From positions 1-64,000 of the forward strand of contig JBAWVS010000002.1 of the NCBI GenBank assembly GCA_037147175.1: 64,000 nucleotides of DNA, read 5' to 3'. The notes below the pieces were generated by a model that had not been told where the DNA came from, searched no databases, and saw only the letters and a program-made list of their open reading frames with translations. How positions within the stretch are numbered: position 1 is the first letter of the stretch; the number at the start of each line of letters is the position of its first letter. This DNA is from a bacterium (lineage in GTDB: Bacteria > Cyanobacteriota > Vampirovibrionia > Gastranaerophilales > UBA9971). The position numbers and the translations under genes were made by a program. Of this stretch, positions 17,975-26,462 are shown piece by piece.

Positions 17975-20665
17975 TTATAACAATTCATTAAATTCAAAAT
18001 CCAAAAGCTTTTCTCTAACTATATCCCATTCTATTTCAGGAATTAAAATATTAAGAAAATGATCAGCCCTTAAAGTGCTGTTAGATACCTCTATTTTACA
18101 GTCAGAAAGACTATTTTCAAGACTAATAACCTTAACGGGTTCTCTATCCTGCCCTGCTTTTAAGATAAAATCTAATTCATATCGACCATTTGATTCACAT
18201 ATATTTAGCGAATGAATTGCTGGTCTTATATCAACTTTTTTTAAGCAATTTTTTTTAGAAATCTTTTCTATTACTATATTGTCTTGTAATAAACAGTTTT
18301 TGACAATACTCTTTAAGTCGATTTTTTCAATTTTTTCCTGCTCCACAGGGAAAGCCTTGTATTTTGCCCAGTATACAGCTTTTTCAATTGATATTTTATC
18401 TTTAGAAATATTAACAATTTCCAGAATTTTTGAATTTTCAGGCAAAAAGGTATTTAATCTTTCTTTTATTTTTTCCGGAGAAATATTTTCCTGAAGTTCG
18501 ATATCTGCGCATTCAGCAATCCCTTCTACAAAAATCGGCAATGCAACCGCCAAAGAGATTTTAGGACTAGGATTAAACCCCTGCGTAAAATTAATTTTCA
18601 AACCTGCTTTGCGAATTGCGGCATAAAGCAATTTTTGCCAATCAAGATGAGAAATATATTTTAATTCGTTTGTTTTTTGAATTTTTATTCTGTATCTATG
18701 AATATCATCGTCATTGCGGGAAAGCGCAATGCACTGACCCGACAACCTGTCCCCCTGCGAATTATTTTTCCGAGGAAGATCTGCAATTGGTTGTACTTGT
18801 TCAGGCTCACAAGAGTCCAGCTTATGACCTCTCAAAGAAGGTTCTGTCTGCAAATTCTGACAAACTCCGCAGCTTGAGCAAACTTCATCGCAAGGATCGG
18901 AATTTTTAAAATCAAGCGCATTTTTGTATTCAGCAATCAACCAGCTTTTATCAACCCCGACATTAAAAATATCCCATGATAATTCTTCGTTTACATCAAA
19001 TTCTTTAGCAGAATAATCACTCAAATTTATTGAAAGCGATTCCGCTGTTTTAAGCCATATATCTTTGTTAAAATGCTCATTCCACGCATCGAGATAAGAA
19101 CCGTTTTTATAAACTTCTTCTATAAGTCCGTTTAACTCCCTGCCCCCCCTTGAAAAAACCGCTTCAAGCTGGCATAAAAAACTGTCATGAAAATTAAGTT
19201 TCAAATCTCTTATTGGTCGTGCTTTTTGGCGAAGATATCTTATTTTATCTTCAATTACCTCTAATTTGTCCTGAGCTGCCCACTGAAAAGGGGTAAAAGG
19301 CTTTGGAACAAAAATAGATACAGTGCATGTAATGCTCAAAAATGTCCTTAGTTTTAATTCATTTTTAATTTTTGAAGCACTCGCCTTTATTTTTTGCAAA
19401 AGATTTATAATTTCGTCTAAATCTTCATAAGTTTCTGTCGGAAGCCCTATCATAAAATACAGTTTAATCTTACTCCAGCCTGTTTTATAGACAGAAAGTA
19501 CCGCTTCAATAATTTGCTCTTCGTTTAAATTTTTGTTTATAACATCTCTTAATCTCTGGCTTCCTGCTTCCGGTGCGATAGTTATTGTGCTTTTTCTCAC
19601 CGAATTAACCAGTTCTGCCAATTTTAAACTAAATTTGTCCGCTCTCTGGCTGGGAAGAGAAATTGAAACCCCTGAACAGGCATGTTTTTCATTAAGAATG
19701 CCTACAAGTTTTTCTATATTAATATAATCGTTAGAAGATAAAGCCAGAAGCGAATATTCATCATAGCCGGTATTTTTCAAAACGCTGTCAACGATTTCCA
19801 CAACATGCTCGGGAGATCTTTCTCTCACCGGTAAATTTACAAAACATGCCTGACAAAAACGGCACATTCTTCCACATCCGCGTCTTAATTCAATTACTGC
19901 CCTATCATGCACTGCTGTGCTATAAGGAATAGGAAATTTTACAGGATAATCCCTATTATCAATATTATCTATCCTTTTTGTTATGACAGCAGAAAATTCT
20001 TCACTTACAGGAATTAATTTTGTCCCGTTTTCATTTTTATAAAATCGGGGAACATAAACTCCTTCAAGCTTAGCAAGATTCTTTAAAGTTTCTTCTCTTG
20101 ATAATTTATTGGATTTTGCATTCTGTATTTCTTCCAAAAGCTTAATAATTATAGTTTCGCCATCGCCTATAAGAAAAACATCTATAAATTCGGAAATTGG
20201 CTCAGGATTATAACTTCCCGGGCCACCCGCCACTACTATTGGGTTAAATTCATTCCTGTCCGCTGATTTTATGGGAATATTCGCCATCTCCAACATAGAC
20301 AGAATGGTTGGATAGCTCAACTCATACTGAAGAGAAAAAGCTATCATATCAAAATCATTAAGAGGTCTAAAGCTTTCTAGTCCATAAAGAGGAATATGAT
20401 TTTGCTGTAATTCTTTCTTAAAATCAACTTCCGGCGCATAAACTCTGTCGGCCAAAAAGTTTCTTTTGTCATAACAATTAACTTTATCGTATAAAATTCT
20501 TAAACCTAAATTAGAAATACCTATTTCGTACAAATCAGGAAAAGCAAAAGCCACCCTAGCTTCTGCGGAAGCCCAGTCTTTATTGAAACTCCCGATTTCT
20601 TTACCTATATATCTCGAAGGTTTATTTACTTTTTTTAAAATTCTTTGAATCTTTTCTCTCATCAT
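17975..20665 (-). CDS. B12-type radical SAM protein fused to a DUF2344 domain
   Basis: An 896-residue fusion of a TIGR03960-type radical SAM protein (B12-binding-like N-terminal domain, about 1-220; radical SAM core with iron-sulfur motif CGRMCRFCQAC near residue 265) and a C-terminal TIGR03936/DUF2344 domain (about 660-890, beginning IKIQKTNELKYISHLDWQK). In many bacteria these are one or two genes next to an RNase E/G gene, as here; the reaction is not known. Between the two parts (about residues 600-655) is a stretch, PSLRGHKLDSCEPE to QCIALSRNDDD, that matches the dispersed palindromic repeats of this window and looks like an inserted element translated in frame. A Cys-rich linker (CDEVCSSCGVC) precedes it. 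Confidence 0.88.
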   Translation of the reverse strand: MMREKIQRILKKVNKPSRYIGKEIGSFNKDWASAEARVAFAFPDLYEIGISNLGLRILYDKVNCYDKRNFLADRVYAPEVDFKKELQQNHIPLYGLESFRPLNDFDMIAFSLQYELSYPTILSMLEMANIPIKSADRNEFNPIVVAGGPGSYNPEPISEFIDVFLIGDGETIIIKLLEEIQNAKSNKLSREETLKNLAKLEGVYVPRFYKNENGTKLIPVSEEFSAVITKRIDNIDNRDYPVKFPIPYSTAVHDRAVIELRRGCGRMCRFCQACFVNLPVRERSPEHVVEIVDSVLKNTGYDEYSLLALSSNDYINIEKLVGILNEKHACSGVSISLPSQRADKFSLKLAELVNSVRKSTITIAPEAGSQRLRDVINKNLNEEQIIEAVLSVYKTGWSKIKLYFMIGLPTETYEDLDEIINLLQKIKASASKIKNELKLRTFLSITCTVSIFVPKPFTPFQWAAQDKLEVIEDKIRYLRQKARPIRDLKLNFHDSFLCQLEAVFSRGGRELNGLIEEVYKNGSYLDAWNEHFNKDIWLKTAESLSINLSDYSAKEFDVNEELSWDIFNVGVDKSWLIAEYKNALDFKNSDPCDEVCSSCGVCQNLQTEPSLRGHKLDSCEPEQVQPIADLPRKNNSQGDRLSGQCIALSRNDDDIHRYRIKIQKTNELKYISHLDWQKLLYAAIRKAGLKINFTQGFNPSPKISLAVALPIFVEGIAECADIELQENISPEKIKERLNTFLPENSKILEIVNISKDKISIEKAVYWAKYKAFPVEQEKIEKIDLKSIVKNCLLQDNIVIEKISKKNCLKKVDIRPAIHSLNICESNGRYELDFILKAGQDREPVKVISLENSLSDCKIEVSNSTLRADHFLNILIPEIEWDIVREKLLDFEFNELL
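18700..18845. repeat. Palindromic repeat inserted in frame within the radical SAM gene
   Basis: The plus-strand text TCGTCATTGCGGGAAAGCGC, followed by CAATGCACTGACCCG, and at the other end AGTCCAGCTTATGACCTCTC, is the same kind of element as the intergenic copy at 28585 (TCGTCATTGCGAGCATAGCG). It has no stop codon in the host frame and contributes about 45-50 residues to the linker between two domains. Boundaries are approximate. Confidence 0.65.
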
Positions 20666-20694
20666 CCTTAAATGATAGCATAAATAAAACGCCT

Positions 20695-20735
20695 AAAAGA
20701 AAAGAGAGTCATTTGAATGACCCTCTTTTCTTTTA
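20695..20735. terminator. Terminator hairpin after the ribbon-helix-helix gene
   Basis: A long inverted repeat, AAAAGAAAAGAGAGTCATT, then a two-base loop and the nearly exact complement AATGACCCTCTTTTCTTTTA, with one G-A mismatch and one-base offset in the middle. On the minus strand it follows the stop of the small regulator gene by about 20 bases and ends in a T-rich run; it lies upstream of the radical SAM gene. Confidence 0.75.
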
Positions 20736-20755
20736 AAATCATTTAATTTAATTGA

Positions 20756-20941
20756 TTACAGTAGTGTTTCAAGTAATGCAGCATGTCTTGTTGCTGTAGC
20801 AGCAGTTCTGATTCTTCTTTTGTTTACATAAGTTCTGAGAGCTTCTCTAATGAGTTCGCTTCTTGAGCGTTGTTCATCATCAGCAACGTTGTCGATTGTG
20901 TTTAAAAATTCGTCCGGCATTGAAATAAGCACTCTTGCCAT
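20756..20941 (-). CDS. Ribbon-helix-helix (CopG-like) DNA-binding protein
   Basis: A 61-residue ribbon-helix-helix protein. The N-terminal strand MARVLISMPDEFLNTID pairs in the dimer to read DNA, followed by the helix-turn-helix-like EQRSRSELIREALRTYV, the core signature of the CopG/Arc family. No toxin-like gene adjoins it, so it is more likely a free-standing regulator than an antitoxin. The start is preceded by an excellent ribosome site (GGGAGGAG). It is transcribed alone, with an extended -10 promoter upstream and a strong hairpin downstream. Confidence 0.88.
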   Translation of the reverse strand: MARVLISMPDEFLNTIDNVADDEQRSRSELIREALRTYVNKRRIRTAATATRHAALLETLL

Positions 20942-20971
20942 AATTAATCTCCTCCCAATAAATTTTACCTT

Positions 20972-20980
20972 GTTATACCA
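20972..20980 (-). promoter_or_regulatory. Extended -10 promoter of the ribbon-helix-helix gene
   Basis: On the minus strand TGGTATAAC (extended -10, TGnTATAAT-like) lies about 30 bases upstream of the ATG, followed by a short leader with a strong ribosome site. No good -35 box is seen, which is normal for extended -10 promoters. Confidence 0.4.
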
Positions 20981-21129
20981 CCAATTAATTTTTATTTACT
21001 CCTCTTAATATATAAAAAACATTTGATTTGAGAAAATTTCAATAATTCGAGCTTTTTGTTACATAAATTAATATAAGTAGTATATAAAAAATAAATTCTA
21101 TTGTTTGATTTGCGATATATTCGCAATAA

Positions 21130-21398
21130 AAAAGCCGTGCCCTACGCTTTGACAAGACTGTTAAAGTAGTACAACATTATTGTCCTCCATCCGGCAAACT
21201 GACTACACCCGAAAGTTACAACTTATGGCTGCTGCGTTCCCGCCCTGACCAGGTTCATCGGCTTCCGCCGTGTCAGACCAAACTTCATCGAACAAAAATA
21301 TTGTCGATCTTTACCAATCGAGCCTCATGGTAGGTTGTCCACCCCGCTAAAGCGATTGCGGGCTAAGGGCATCGCTAGTTCCCCGTGTAGCACGACTG
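21130..21398 (-). ncRNA. ffs: Signal recognition particle RNA, large (6S-like, with Alu domain)
   Basis: About 268 nt RNA on the minus strand. The S-domain core GTCAGGGCGGGAACGCAGCA has the universal GGAA tetraloop closed by a G-C pair, then AGCC. The 5' part GTGCTACACGGGGAACTAGC, followed by GATGCCCTTAGCCCGCAATC, matches the Alu domain of the long Bacillus-type SRP RNA. The two ends pair (5' AGTCGTGCT with 3' GGCACGGCT, nine pairs including G-U), which fixes the limits; a run of T and a small TTGCGA hairpin follow the 3' end. The RNA scaffolds Ffh and directs membrane protein insertion. This long type is found in Firmicutes, some cyanobacteria-related lineages and others; most Gram-negative bacteria have the short form. 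Confidence 0.9.
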
Positions 21399-21400
21399 TA

Positions 21401-21430
21401 AATATATTAACATAAACCACAAAATTTCAA
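21401..21430 (-). promoter_or_regulatory. Promoter of the SRP RNA gene
   Basis: Minus-strand TTGAAA, an 18-base spacer and TATATT, with the predicted start falling at the 5' end deduced independently from end pairing of the SRP RNA. That agreement makes the promoter more credible than a motif match alone. Confidence 0.6.
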
Positions 21431-21524
21431 CCTCATGAACAAGTCTATTTAAACCCTCGGATTGATTTATTTTCTCTAAACAAAACATAAAATGAATTTA
21501 GGCTAGATTTGTTAGGGGGTGTTT

Positions 21525-22316
21525 ATGGAAATCGTCACAGACGATTTAATGTCACAAAAAATCAGGATTTTTGTCAATATAGTAAATAACAAAATTAATA
21601 CTCCTGAAGAACTTATATACAAGCATCTCATCAATGCTGATGCGCTGAGAATGAAAAATTATTTCTGGGAATCTATAGATGAATACCTGCTGGTAATCAA
21701 GCACGATAAAACCTGCCTTGACGCACACAAAGGGCTGGGTTTTTCTTATAAACAAACAGGATATACACGTGATGCGGTAAATGCATTTAACGAAGCTAAA
21801 AAGCTGAGCCCCTTCGACAAAATTTTGTATTATGAGGCAGGATGCTGTTATTGCATGGATAAAAAATACGATAAAGCCATAAAAGAATACAAAAAAGCTA
21901 TAAAAATTTGTCCCGAATATGGAGAAGCAAAGCTAAATCTTGCGCTTGCTTACGAGCTGAACAATCAATTTGATATGGCAATTAAAAATTATCTTAAAAT
22001 TATCAAAGCTACTCCGGAAAGTGTTTCGGCACATAATGCGCTTGGCAGTTTGTATATAAAATTAGAAATGTACTCTAAAGCAATAAAAACATTCAGACAT
22101 ATTTTAAAAATAAACAAAGAATATTCCAGAGCTTATCTGGGAATTGCAATAGCTTTCGATAAAATGAACTGCAATAATGATTCTATGAGATATTACAAAA
22201 AATATATAAAACTTAAGCCAAACTGCGGAAATTTACCTTTTATTCTGGACAGACTAAAAGAATTAAGAAATGAAATAATTCCCAAGAAAAAATCACATCT
22301 AAAACTCGTATCATAG
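21525..22316 (+). CDS. TPR-repeat protein
   Basis: A protein of 263 residues with about five tetratricopeptide repeats after a 45-residue N-terminal part; examples are AHKGLGFSYKQTGYTRDAVNAFNEAKKLSP, ILYYEAGCCYCMDKKYDKAIKEY, and GEAKLNLALAYELNNQFDMAI. TPR arrays bind partner proteins; no catalytic domain or signal peptide is seen. The upstream GTG at 21519 is possible, but the ATG at 21525 sits five bases after GGGG and is preferred. It stands alone between SRP RNA and the convergent cheW. The partner is unknown. Confidence 0.8.
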   Translation: MEIVTDDLMSQKIRIFVNIVNNKINTPEELIYKHLINADALRMKNYFWESIDEYLLVIKHDKTCLDAHKGLGFSYKQTGYTRDAVNAFNEAKKLSPFDKILYYEAGCCYCMDKKYDKAIKEYKKAIKICPEYGEAKLNLALAYELNNQFDMAIKNYLKIIKATPESVSAHNALGSLYIKLEMYSKAIKTFRHILKINKEYSRAYLGIAIAFDKMNCNNDSMRYYKKYIKLKPNCGNLPFILDRLKELRNEIIPKKKSHLKLVS

Positions 22317-22328
22317 TAAAACATTTTT

Positions 22329-22859
22329 TTACGATAATTTCTCTTTTTCGCTTAATGCAGCTAAATTTGTTAAATTTTCTGCCACTTGCGCAAAATTGGC
22401 AATACTTTCAACTTCATGTAAATCAAGAAAATTATCAGGATCAAGAAGTATTATTAATCTGTTTTGAAATTTTCCGATTCCGAGAATAAAATCCCGGGAT
22501 TCGTCTGAATTAACGGGTGAATCCTGAATATCTTTTGTTTGGAGATGTATAACTTCAGAAACTGAATCTACAGTGAGCCCTACTGTGTTTTTTTCAAGTT
22601 CAAGTACCATAATTCTGGTTTCCTGAGTTTCTTTTGTGAGTTCAAGACCAAAACGTTTTCTTCCGTCAATAACAGGAATTATACTTCCTCTAAGATTAAT
22701 GACTCCTTCAACGAATTCAGGAGATCTTGGTATTTTAGTTTTTTCCTGCGGCATTATAATTTCTTGAACACTGGTAATAGATACCGCATATTCTTCTTTT
22801 CCCAGTCTAAAAGCGATAGCCTGCAACTCTTCTTGTTCTAAAATATTTTTACCGGACAT
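22329..22859 (-). CDS. Second CheW-like coupling protein
   Basis: A single CheW domain of 176 residues with the same segment order as the operon-encoded CheW (AIAFRLGKEEYAVSITSVQEI, KIPRSPEFVEGVINLRGSIIPVIDGRKRF, FILGIGKFQNRL). It is encoded alone, far from cheA, and has a good ribosome site (AAGGAGA). A solitary CheW may couple a second receptor set or a polar complex; it could also be redundant with the first. Sequence does not tell which. Confidence 0.88.
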   Translation of the reverse strand: MSGKNILEQEELQAIAFRLGKEEYAVSITSVQEIIMPQEKTKIPRSPEFVEGVINLRGSIIPVIDGRKRFGLELTKETQETRIMVLELEKNTVGLTVDSVSEVIHLQTKDIQDSPVNSDESRDFILGIGKFQNRLIILLDPDNFLDLHEVESIANFAQVAENLTNLAALSEKEKLS

Positions 22860-22968
22860 AAAGAATCTCCTTAATATTTAATCACTTTTTAATAGAATAA
22901 ATTTTTTAATAGAAAAAGGCAAATTGTAATTGCCTTTTTCTGTATGATTAATAATCAAATTATAAATT

Positions 22969-23379
22969 TTAAGAATTCAAGTCAATTACAACTGAAGTTT
23001 CTCCTTCAAAGACTTCTTCCTCTTCTTCTTCGAGAACTTCTTCCGGCTGAGCTTCGGTTCTGATTGATTTTCCTGCTTTATTTCCGATAAGTCTTTCTTT
23101 AATTTCTTTAACTTTTCTATCAAACCTGTCAGCTAAAAGATCAATAGCAGCATACATTGATTCTGCATCTTCCGTTATTTTTATTACAGAACCGTTTAAA
23201 AAGCATGTAACTTCTGCTGTATGACTTTTTTTAACACTTTTATTTTTGGTTACGCTGAGCGTTACTTTTATGTTTATTATCTGGGAATTGTGTTTTACTA
23301 TTCTACCGATTTTTTCTTCAACATAATCTCTGATTGCCTTGGTAATTTCAATATTACGCCCGTTAAGGGTAAGACGCAT
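22969..23379 (-). CDS. hpf: Ribosome hibernation-promoting factor, short form
   Basis: A 136-residue HPF/YfiA-family protein that binds the 30S decoding region and blocks translation in resting cells. The N-terminal S30AE domain (1-98) is typical: GRNIEITKAIRDYVEEKIGRIVKH, HTAEVTCFLNGSVIKITEDAESMYAAIDLLADRFDRKV. Long HPF proteins continue with a linker and a second ribosome-dimerising domain of about 55 residues; here that domain is absent and the protein ends in a short acidic tail (EEVLEEEEEEVFEGE). A single gene with a good ribosome site (AGGAGG) located next to the second cheW. Confidence 0.88.
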   Translation of the reverse strand: MRLTLNGRNIEITKAIRDYVEEKIGRIVKHNSQIINIKVTLSVTKNKSVKKSHTAEVTCFLNGSVIKITEDAESMYAAIDLLADRFDRKVKEIKERLIGNKAGKSIRTEAQPEEVLEEEEEEVFEGETSVVIDLNS

Positions 23380-23557
23380 AAGCGTTCCTCCTAATTCTCT
23401 ATAAATATTTCAACTTTTTGATTATAAACCATTTTTTTTTCAGTTTAAAGCTATTTTAATTTTTATTTAACAGTTTAAATTAATAATTTTATCCGTGCAT
23501 AACTTGAACATTATCAAAATTAGCTGTTTTTCTTACAGATAAAGTGTTTTTATTTTT

Positions 23558-23602
23558 AAAAAAGAGAAACCTTCGCAATTTGCGAAGGCTTCTCTTTTTT
23601 TA
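23558..23602. terminator. Terminator after ppdK
   Basis: AGAGAAACCTTCGCAA and its near-complement TTGCGAAGGCTTCTCT, followed by T runs on both strands. It lies 12 bases past the ppdK stop, a classic intrinsic terminator that could act in both directions. Confidence 0.85.
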
Positions 23603-23614
23603 TTCAGATATTAA

Positions 23615-26281
23615 CTATGCTGTAACTAGAGATTTTGACCCTTTAGCTTCGATTACTGCTTGAGCAGCAGCTAATCTTGCTACAGGAACTCTAAAAGGTG
23701 AACAGCTTACATAATTTAAGCCGATTCTATGACAGAATTTAACGCTTTCAGAATCTCCGCCATGCTCACCGCAAATACCAAGTTTAATGTTTGGTCTAAC
23801 GGATTTACCTTTTTCGATAGCAGTTTTCATAAGCTGACCGACACCTTCTTGATCCAATGTTTCAAAAGGATTTGAAGGAAGGATTTTGTTTTCAACATAA
23901 TCGTTAAGGAATTTAGCTTCAGCATCATCACGGCTGTAACCGAAAGTCATCTGAGTTAAATCGTTTGTACCGAAGCTGAAGAATTCAGCATATTCAGCAA
24001 CCTGATCAGCAGTTAAAGCTGCTCTAGGAATTTCAATCATGGTTCCGAATTGATAATCGATTTCGGTTCCTTTTTCAGCCATAACTTCTTTTGCTACTCT
24101 TTCAAGTACGTTTCTGGCTTCTTTAAGTTCGTTTACGTGACCGATTAAAGGAATCATAACTTCAGGTTTAACTTCAAGACCTTCTGCTTTAAGATCGCAA
24201 GCAGCTTCAAAAATAGCTCTAACTTGCATTTCGTTAATTTCAGGGAATTTAAGGCCTAATCTACATCCTCTTAAGCCCATCATAGGATTTGATTCGCTTA
24301 ATTCTTCTACTTTGTGTAAAAGAGATTCTTTAGCTGAATAATCTTGTTTAAGAGCTTTTAATGTAGCAACTTCAGCGATAAGTTCGTCTTTATTAGGTAA
24401 GAACTCATGAAGAGGAGGATCAAGAAGACGGATTGTCATCGGTAATCCTTTAAGAGCTTTGAACATATCTTTAAAATCTTGATACTGCATAGGAAGAAGT
24501 TTAGCAAGAGCTTCTTTTCTTGCTTCTACTGTTCCTGCAACGATCATTTGCTGAACAACAGGAAGTCTGTCTTGAGCCATAAACATATGCTCTGTTCTGC
24601 AAAGACCTACGCCTTTAGCACCGAGTTCAACAGCTTTTTCTACATCTTCAGGGGTATCAGCGTTAGCTCTTACTACAAGAGTTTTAACTTCGTCAGCCCA
24701 GCTGAATAATTTTTCGAATTTATCATCCATTTTAGGTTCAACTGTAGCGAGTGAACCTTCAAAGATTTCGCCTTCGCCGCCATCCATAGAGATAACGTCA
24801 TTTTTTCTATAAACTGTTCCGTCAGGAGTTGTAAGTGTTTCATTTTTAAGATCGATTTTTAATGCTTCACAACCTGCAACGCAAGGTTTGCCCATTCCTT
24901 TTGCAACAACCGCTGCGTGGGAAGTCATACCGCCTCTGAGTGTTAATACACCCTGAGCTGCGATCATACCGTGAATATCATCAGGACATGTTTCAATTCT
25001 GACAAGAATTACTTTTTCGCCCGCAGTTCCTCTTTCAGCAGCTTCATCTGTATTAAAGATGATTTTACCTACAGCAGCACCGGGGGAAGCAGCTAAACCT
25101 GTTCCGATAAGTTTGCCTGATTTTTTAGCTTTCGGATCAAAGCTAGGAAGCATTAATTGATATAATTGAGTAGGATCAACAAGCTGAAGAGCTCTTTCTT
25201 TTGTGATGATTCCTTCTTCACACATTTCAACTGCGATTCTTACTGAAGCAGCAGATGTTCTTTTTCCGCTTCTTGTTTGAAGGATATATAATTTACCTTT
25301 TTCGATGGTAAATTCCATATCCTGAATATCTTTGTAGTGTTTTTCAAGTTTTTGAGCAATATCAATGTACTCTTTATAAAGAGCAGGCATTTCAATAGCG
25401 AGTTCAGAAATTTGTTTTGGGGTTCTGATACCTGCAACAACGTCTTCGCCTTGAGCGTTGGTTAAATATTCGCCATAAAAAGCGTTTTCTCCGGTAGAAG
25501 GGTTTCTTGTGAAGGAAACGCCTGTAGCGGAATCAGTTCCCATGTTTCCGAATACCATTGTTTGAACGTTTACAGCTGTTCCGTAGTTGTGATCAATTTT
25601 GTAGTGGTTTCTGTAAGCAACTGCTCTAGGAATATTCCAGCTGCTGAATACAGCTTCGATAGCCGCTTGGAGTTGTGTATATGGATCTTGAGGAAAATCT
25701 TTTCCTGTTTCTTCTTTAATTATAGCTTTGTAAGCAGGAATCAAGGATTTTAAACCGTCAATGCTAACTTCTGTATCAAGTTTAACGCCTTCTTTTGCTT
25801 TTACCTGATCAAGAACGTGTTCGAATTTTTCTCTTTCAATATCAAGAACAACGCTTCCGAACATGGTTAAGAATCTTCTGTAGCTGTCAAAAGCGAATCT
25901 TTCGTTGTTTGTAAGAGCAATTACACCTTGAATTGTTTCATCATTAAGTCCGAGGTTCAAGATGGTTTCCATCATGCCGGGCATGCTTAATCTTGCTCCT
26001 GATCTTACAGAAACGAGTAAAGGATTGCTTGCATCACCGAATTTTTTACCGGCTTGCTGTTCAACAACAGAAAGCGCTGTTTTAACTGAATCCATTAATC
26101 CTGCTGGCATTTCATTTCCGTTGTTAATATATTCCATGCAGGTTTCTGTTGTAATAGTAAGTCCCGGAGGAACAGGAAGTCCTGCATTTGTCATTTCAGC
26201 AAGGTTTGCACCTTTTCCGCCAAGAAGGTTTTTCATTTCTGTATTACCTTCTTTGAACAAATAAACTCTTTTTGTTGTCAT
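23615..26281 (-). CDS. ppdK: Pyruvate, phosphate dikinase
   Basis: Interconverts pyruvate, ATP and phosphate with phosphoenolpyruvate, AMP and PPi; in anaerobes and gut bacteria it often works in glycolysis. The 888 residues include an N-terminal ATP-grasp domain (1-340; VSVRSGARLSMPGMMETILNLG), the swivelling domain with phospho-His near residue 454 in GGMTSHAAVVAKGMGKPC, and the C-terminal PEP domain ending in GICGEHGGD near 839. The frame is open a further 14 codons upstream, but the ATG at 26281, preceded by AAAGGTGAA, is chosen since MTTKRVYLF is the family's start. It stands alone with a terminator behind it. Confidence 0.96.
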   Translation of the reverse strand: MTTKRVYLFKEGNTEMKNLLGGKGANLAEMTNAGLPVPPGLTITTETCMEYINNGNEMPAGLMDSVKTALSVVEQQAGKKFGDASNPLLVSVRSGARLSMPGMMETILNLGLNDETIQGVIALTNNERFAFDSYRRFLTMFGSVVLDIEREKFEHVLDQVKAKEGVKLDTEVSIDGLKSLIPAYKAIIKEETGKDFPQDPYTQLQAAIEAVFSSWNIPRAVAYRNHYKIDHNYGTAVNVQTMVFGNMGTDSATGVSFTRNPSTGENAFYGEYLTNAQGEDVVAGIRTPKQISELAIEMPALYKEYIDIAQKLEKHYKDIQDMEFTIEKGKLYILQTRSGKRTSAASVRIAVEMCEEGIITKERALQLVDPTQLYQLMLPSFDPKAKKSGKLIGTGLAASPGAAVGKIIFNTDEAAERGTAGEKVILVRIETCPDDIHGMIAAQGVLTLRGGMTSHAAVVAKGMGKPCVAGCEALKIDLKNETLTTPDGTVYRKNDVISMDGGEGEIFEGSLATVEPKMDDKFEKLFSWADEVKTLVVRANADTPEDVEKAVELGAKGVGLCRTEHMFMAQDRLPVVQQMIVAGTVEARKEALAKLLPMQYQDFKDMFKALKGLPMTIRLLDPPLHEFLPNKDELIAEVATLKALKQDYSAKESLLHKVEELSESNPMMGLRGCRLGLKFPEINEMQVRAIFEAACDLKAEGLEVKPEVMIPLIGHVNELKEARNVLERVAKEVMAEKGTEIDYQFGTMIEIPRAALTADQVAEYAEFFSFGTNDLTQMTFGYSRDDAEAKFLNDYVENKILPSNPFETLDQEGVGQLMKTAIEKGKSVRPNIKLGICGEHGGDSESVKFCHRIGLNYVSCSPFRVPVARLAAAQAVIEAKGSKSLVTA

Positions 26282-26462
26282 AAAATTCACCTTTCTTATG
26301 TAATTCACTGACTGTATCAACAATAAATGTATGAAATAATATACCCTTTTAGTTTAATTTTGTTATAACACAAAGTATTTTCAGTAACAATAAAGTTTTA
26401 ATTAATGATTTCAACGCCTCCAACGAAATTAATCATCTTTCTTTCCGCGTTCAGGCTCTTGC

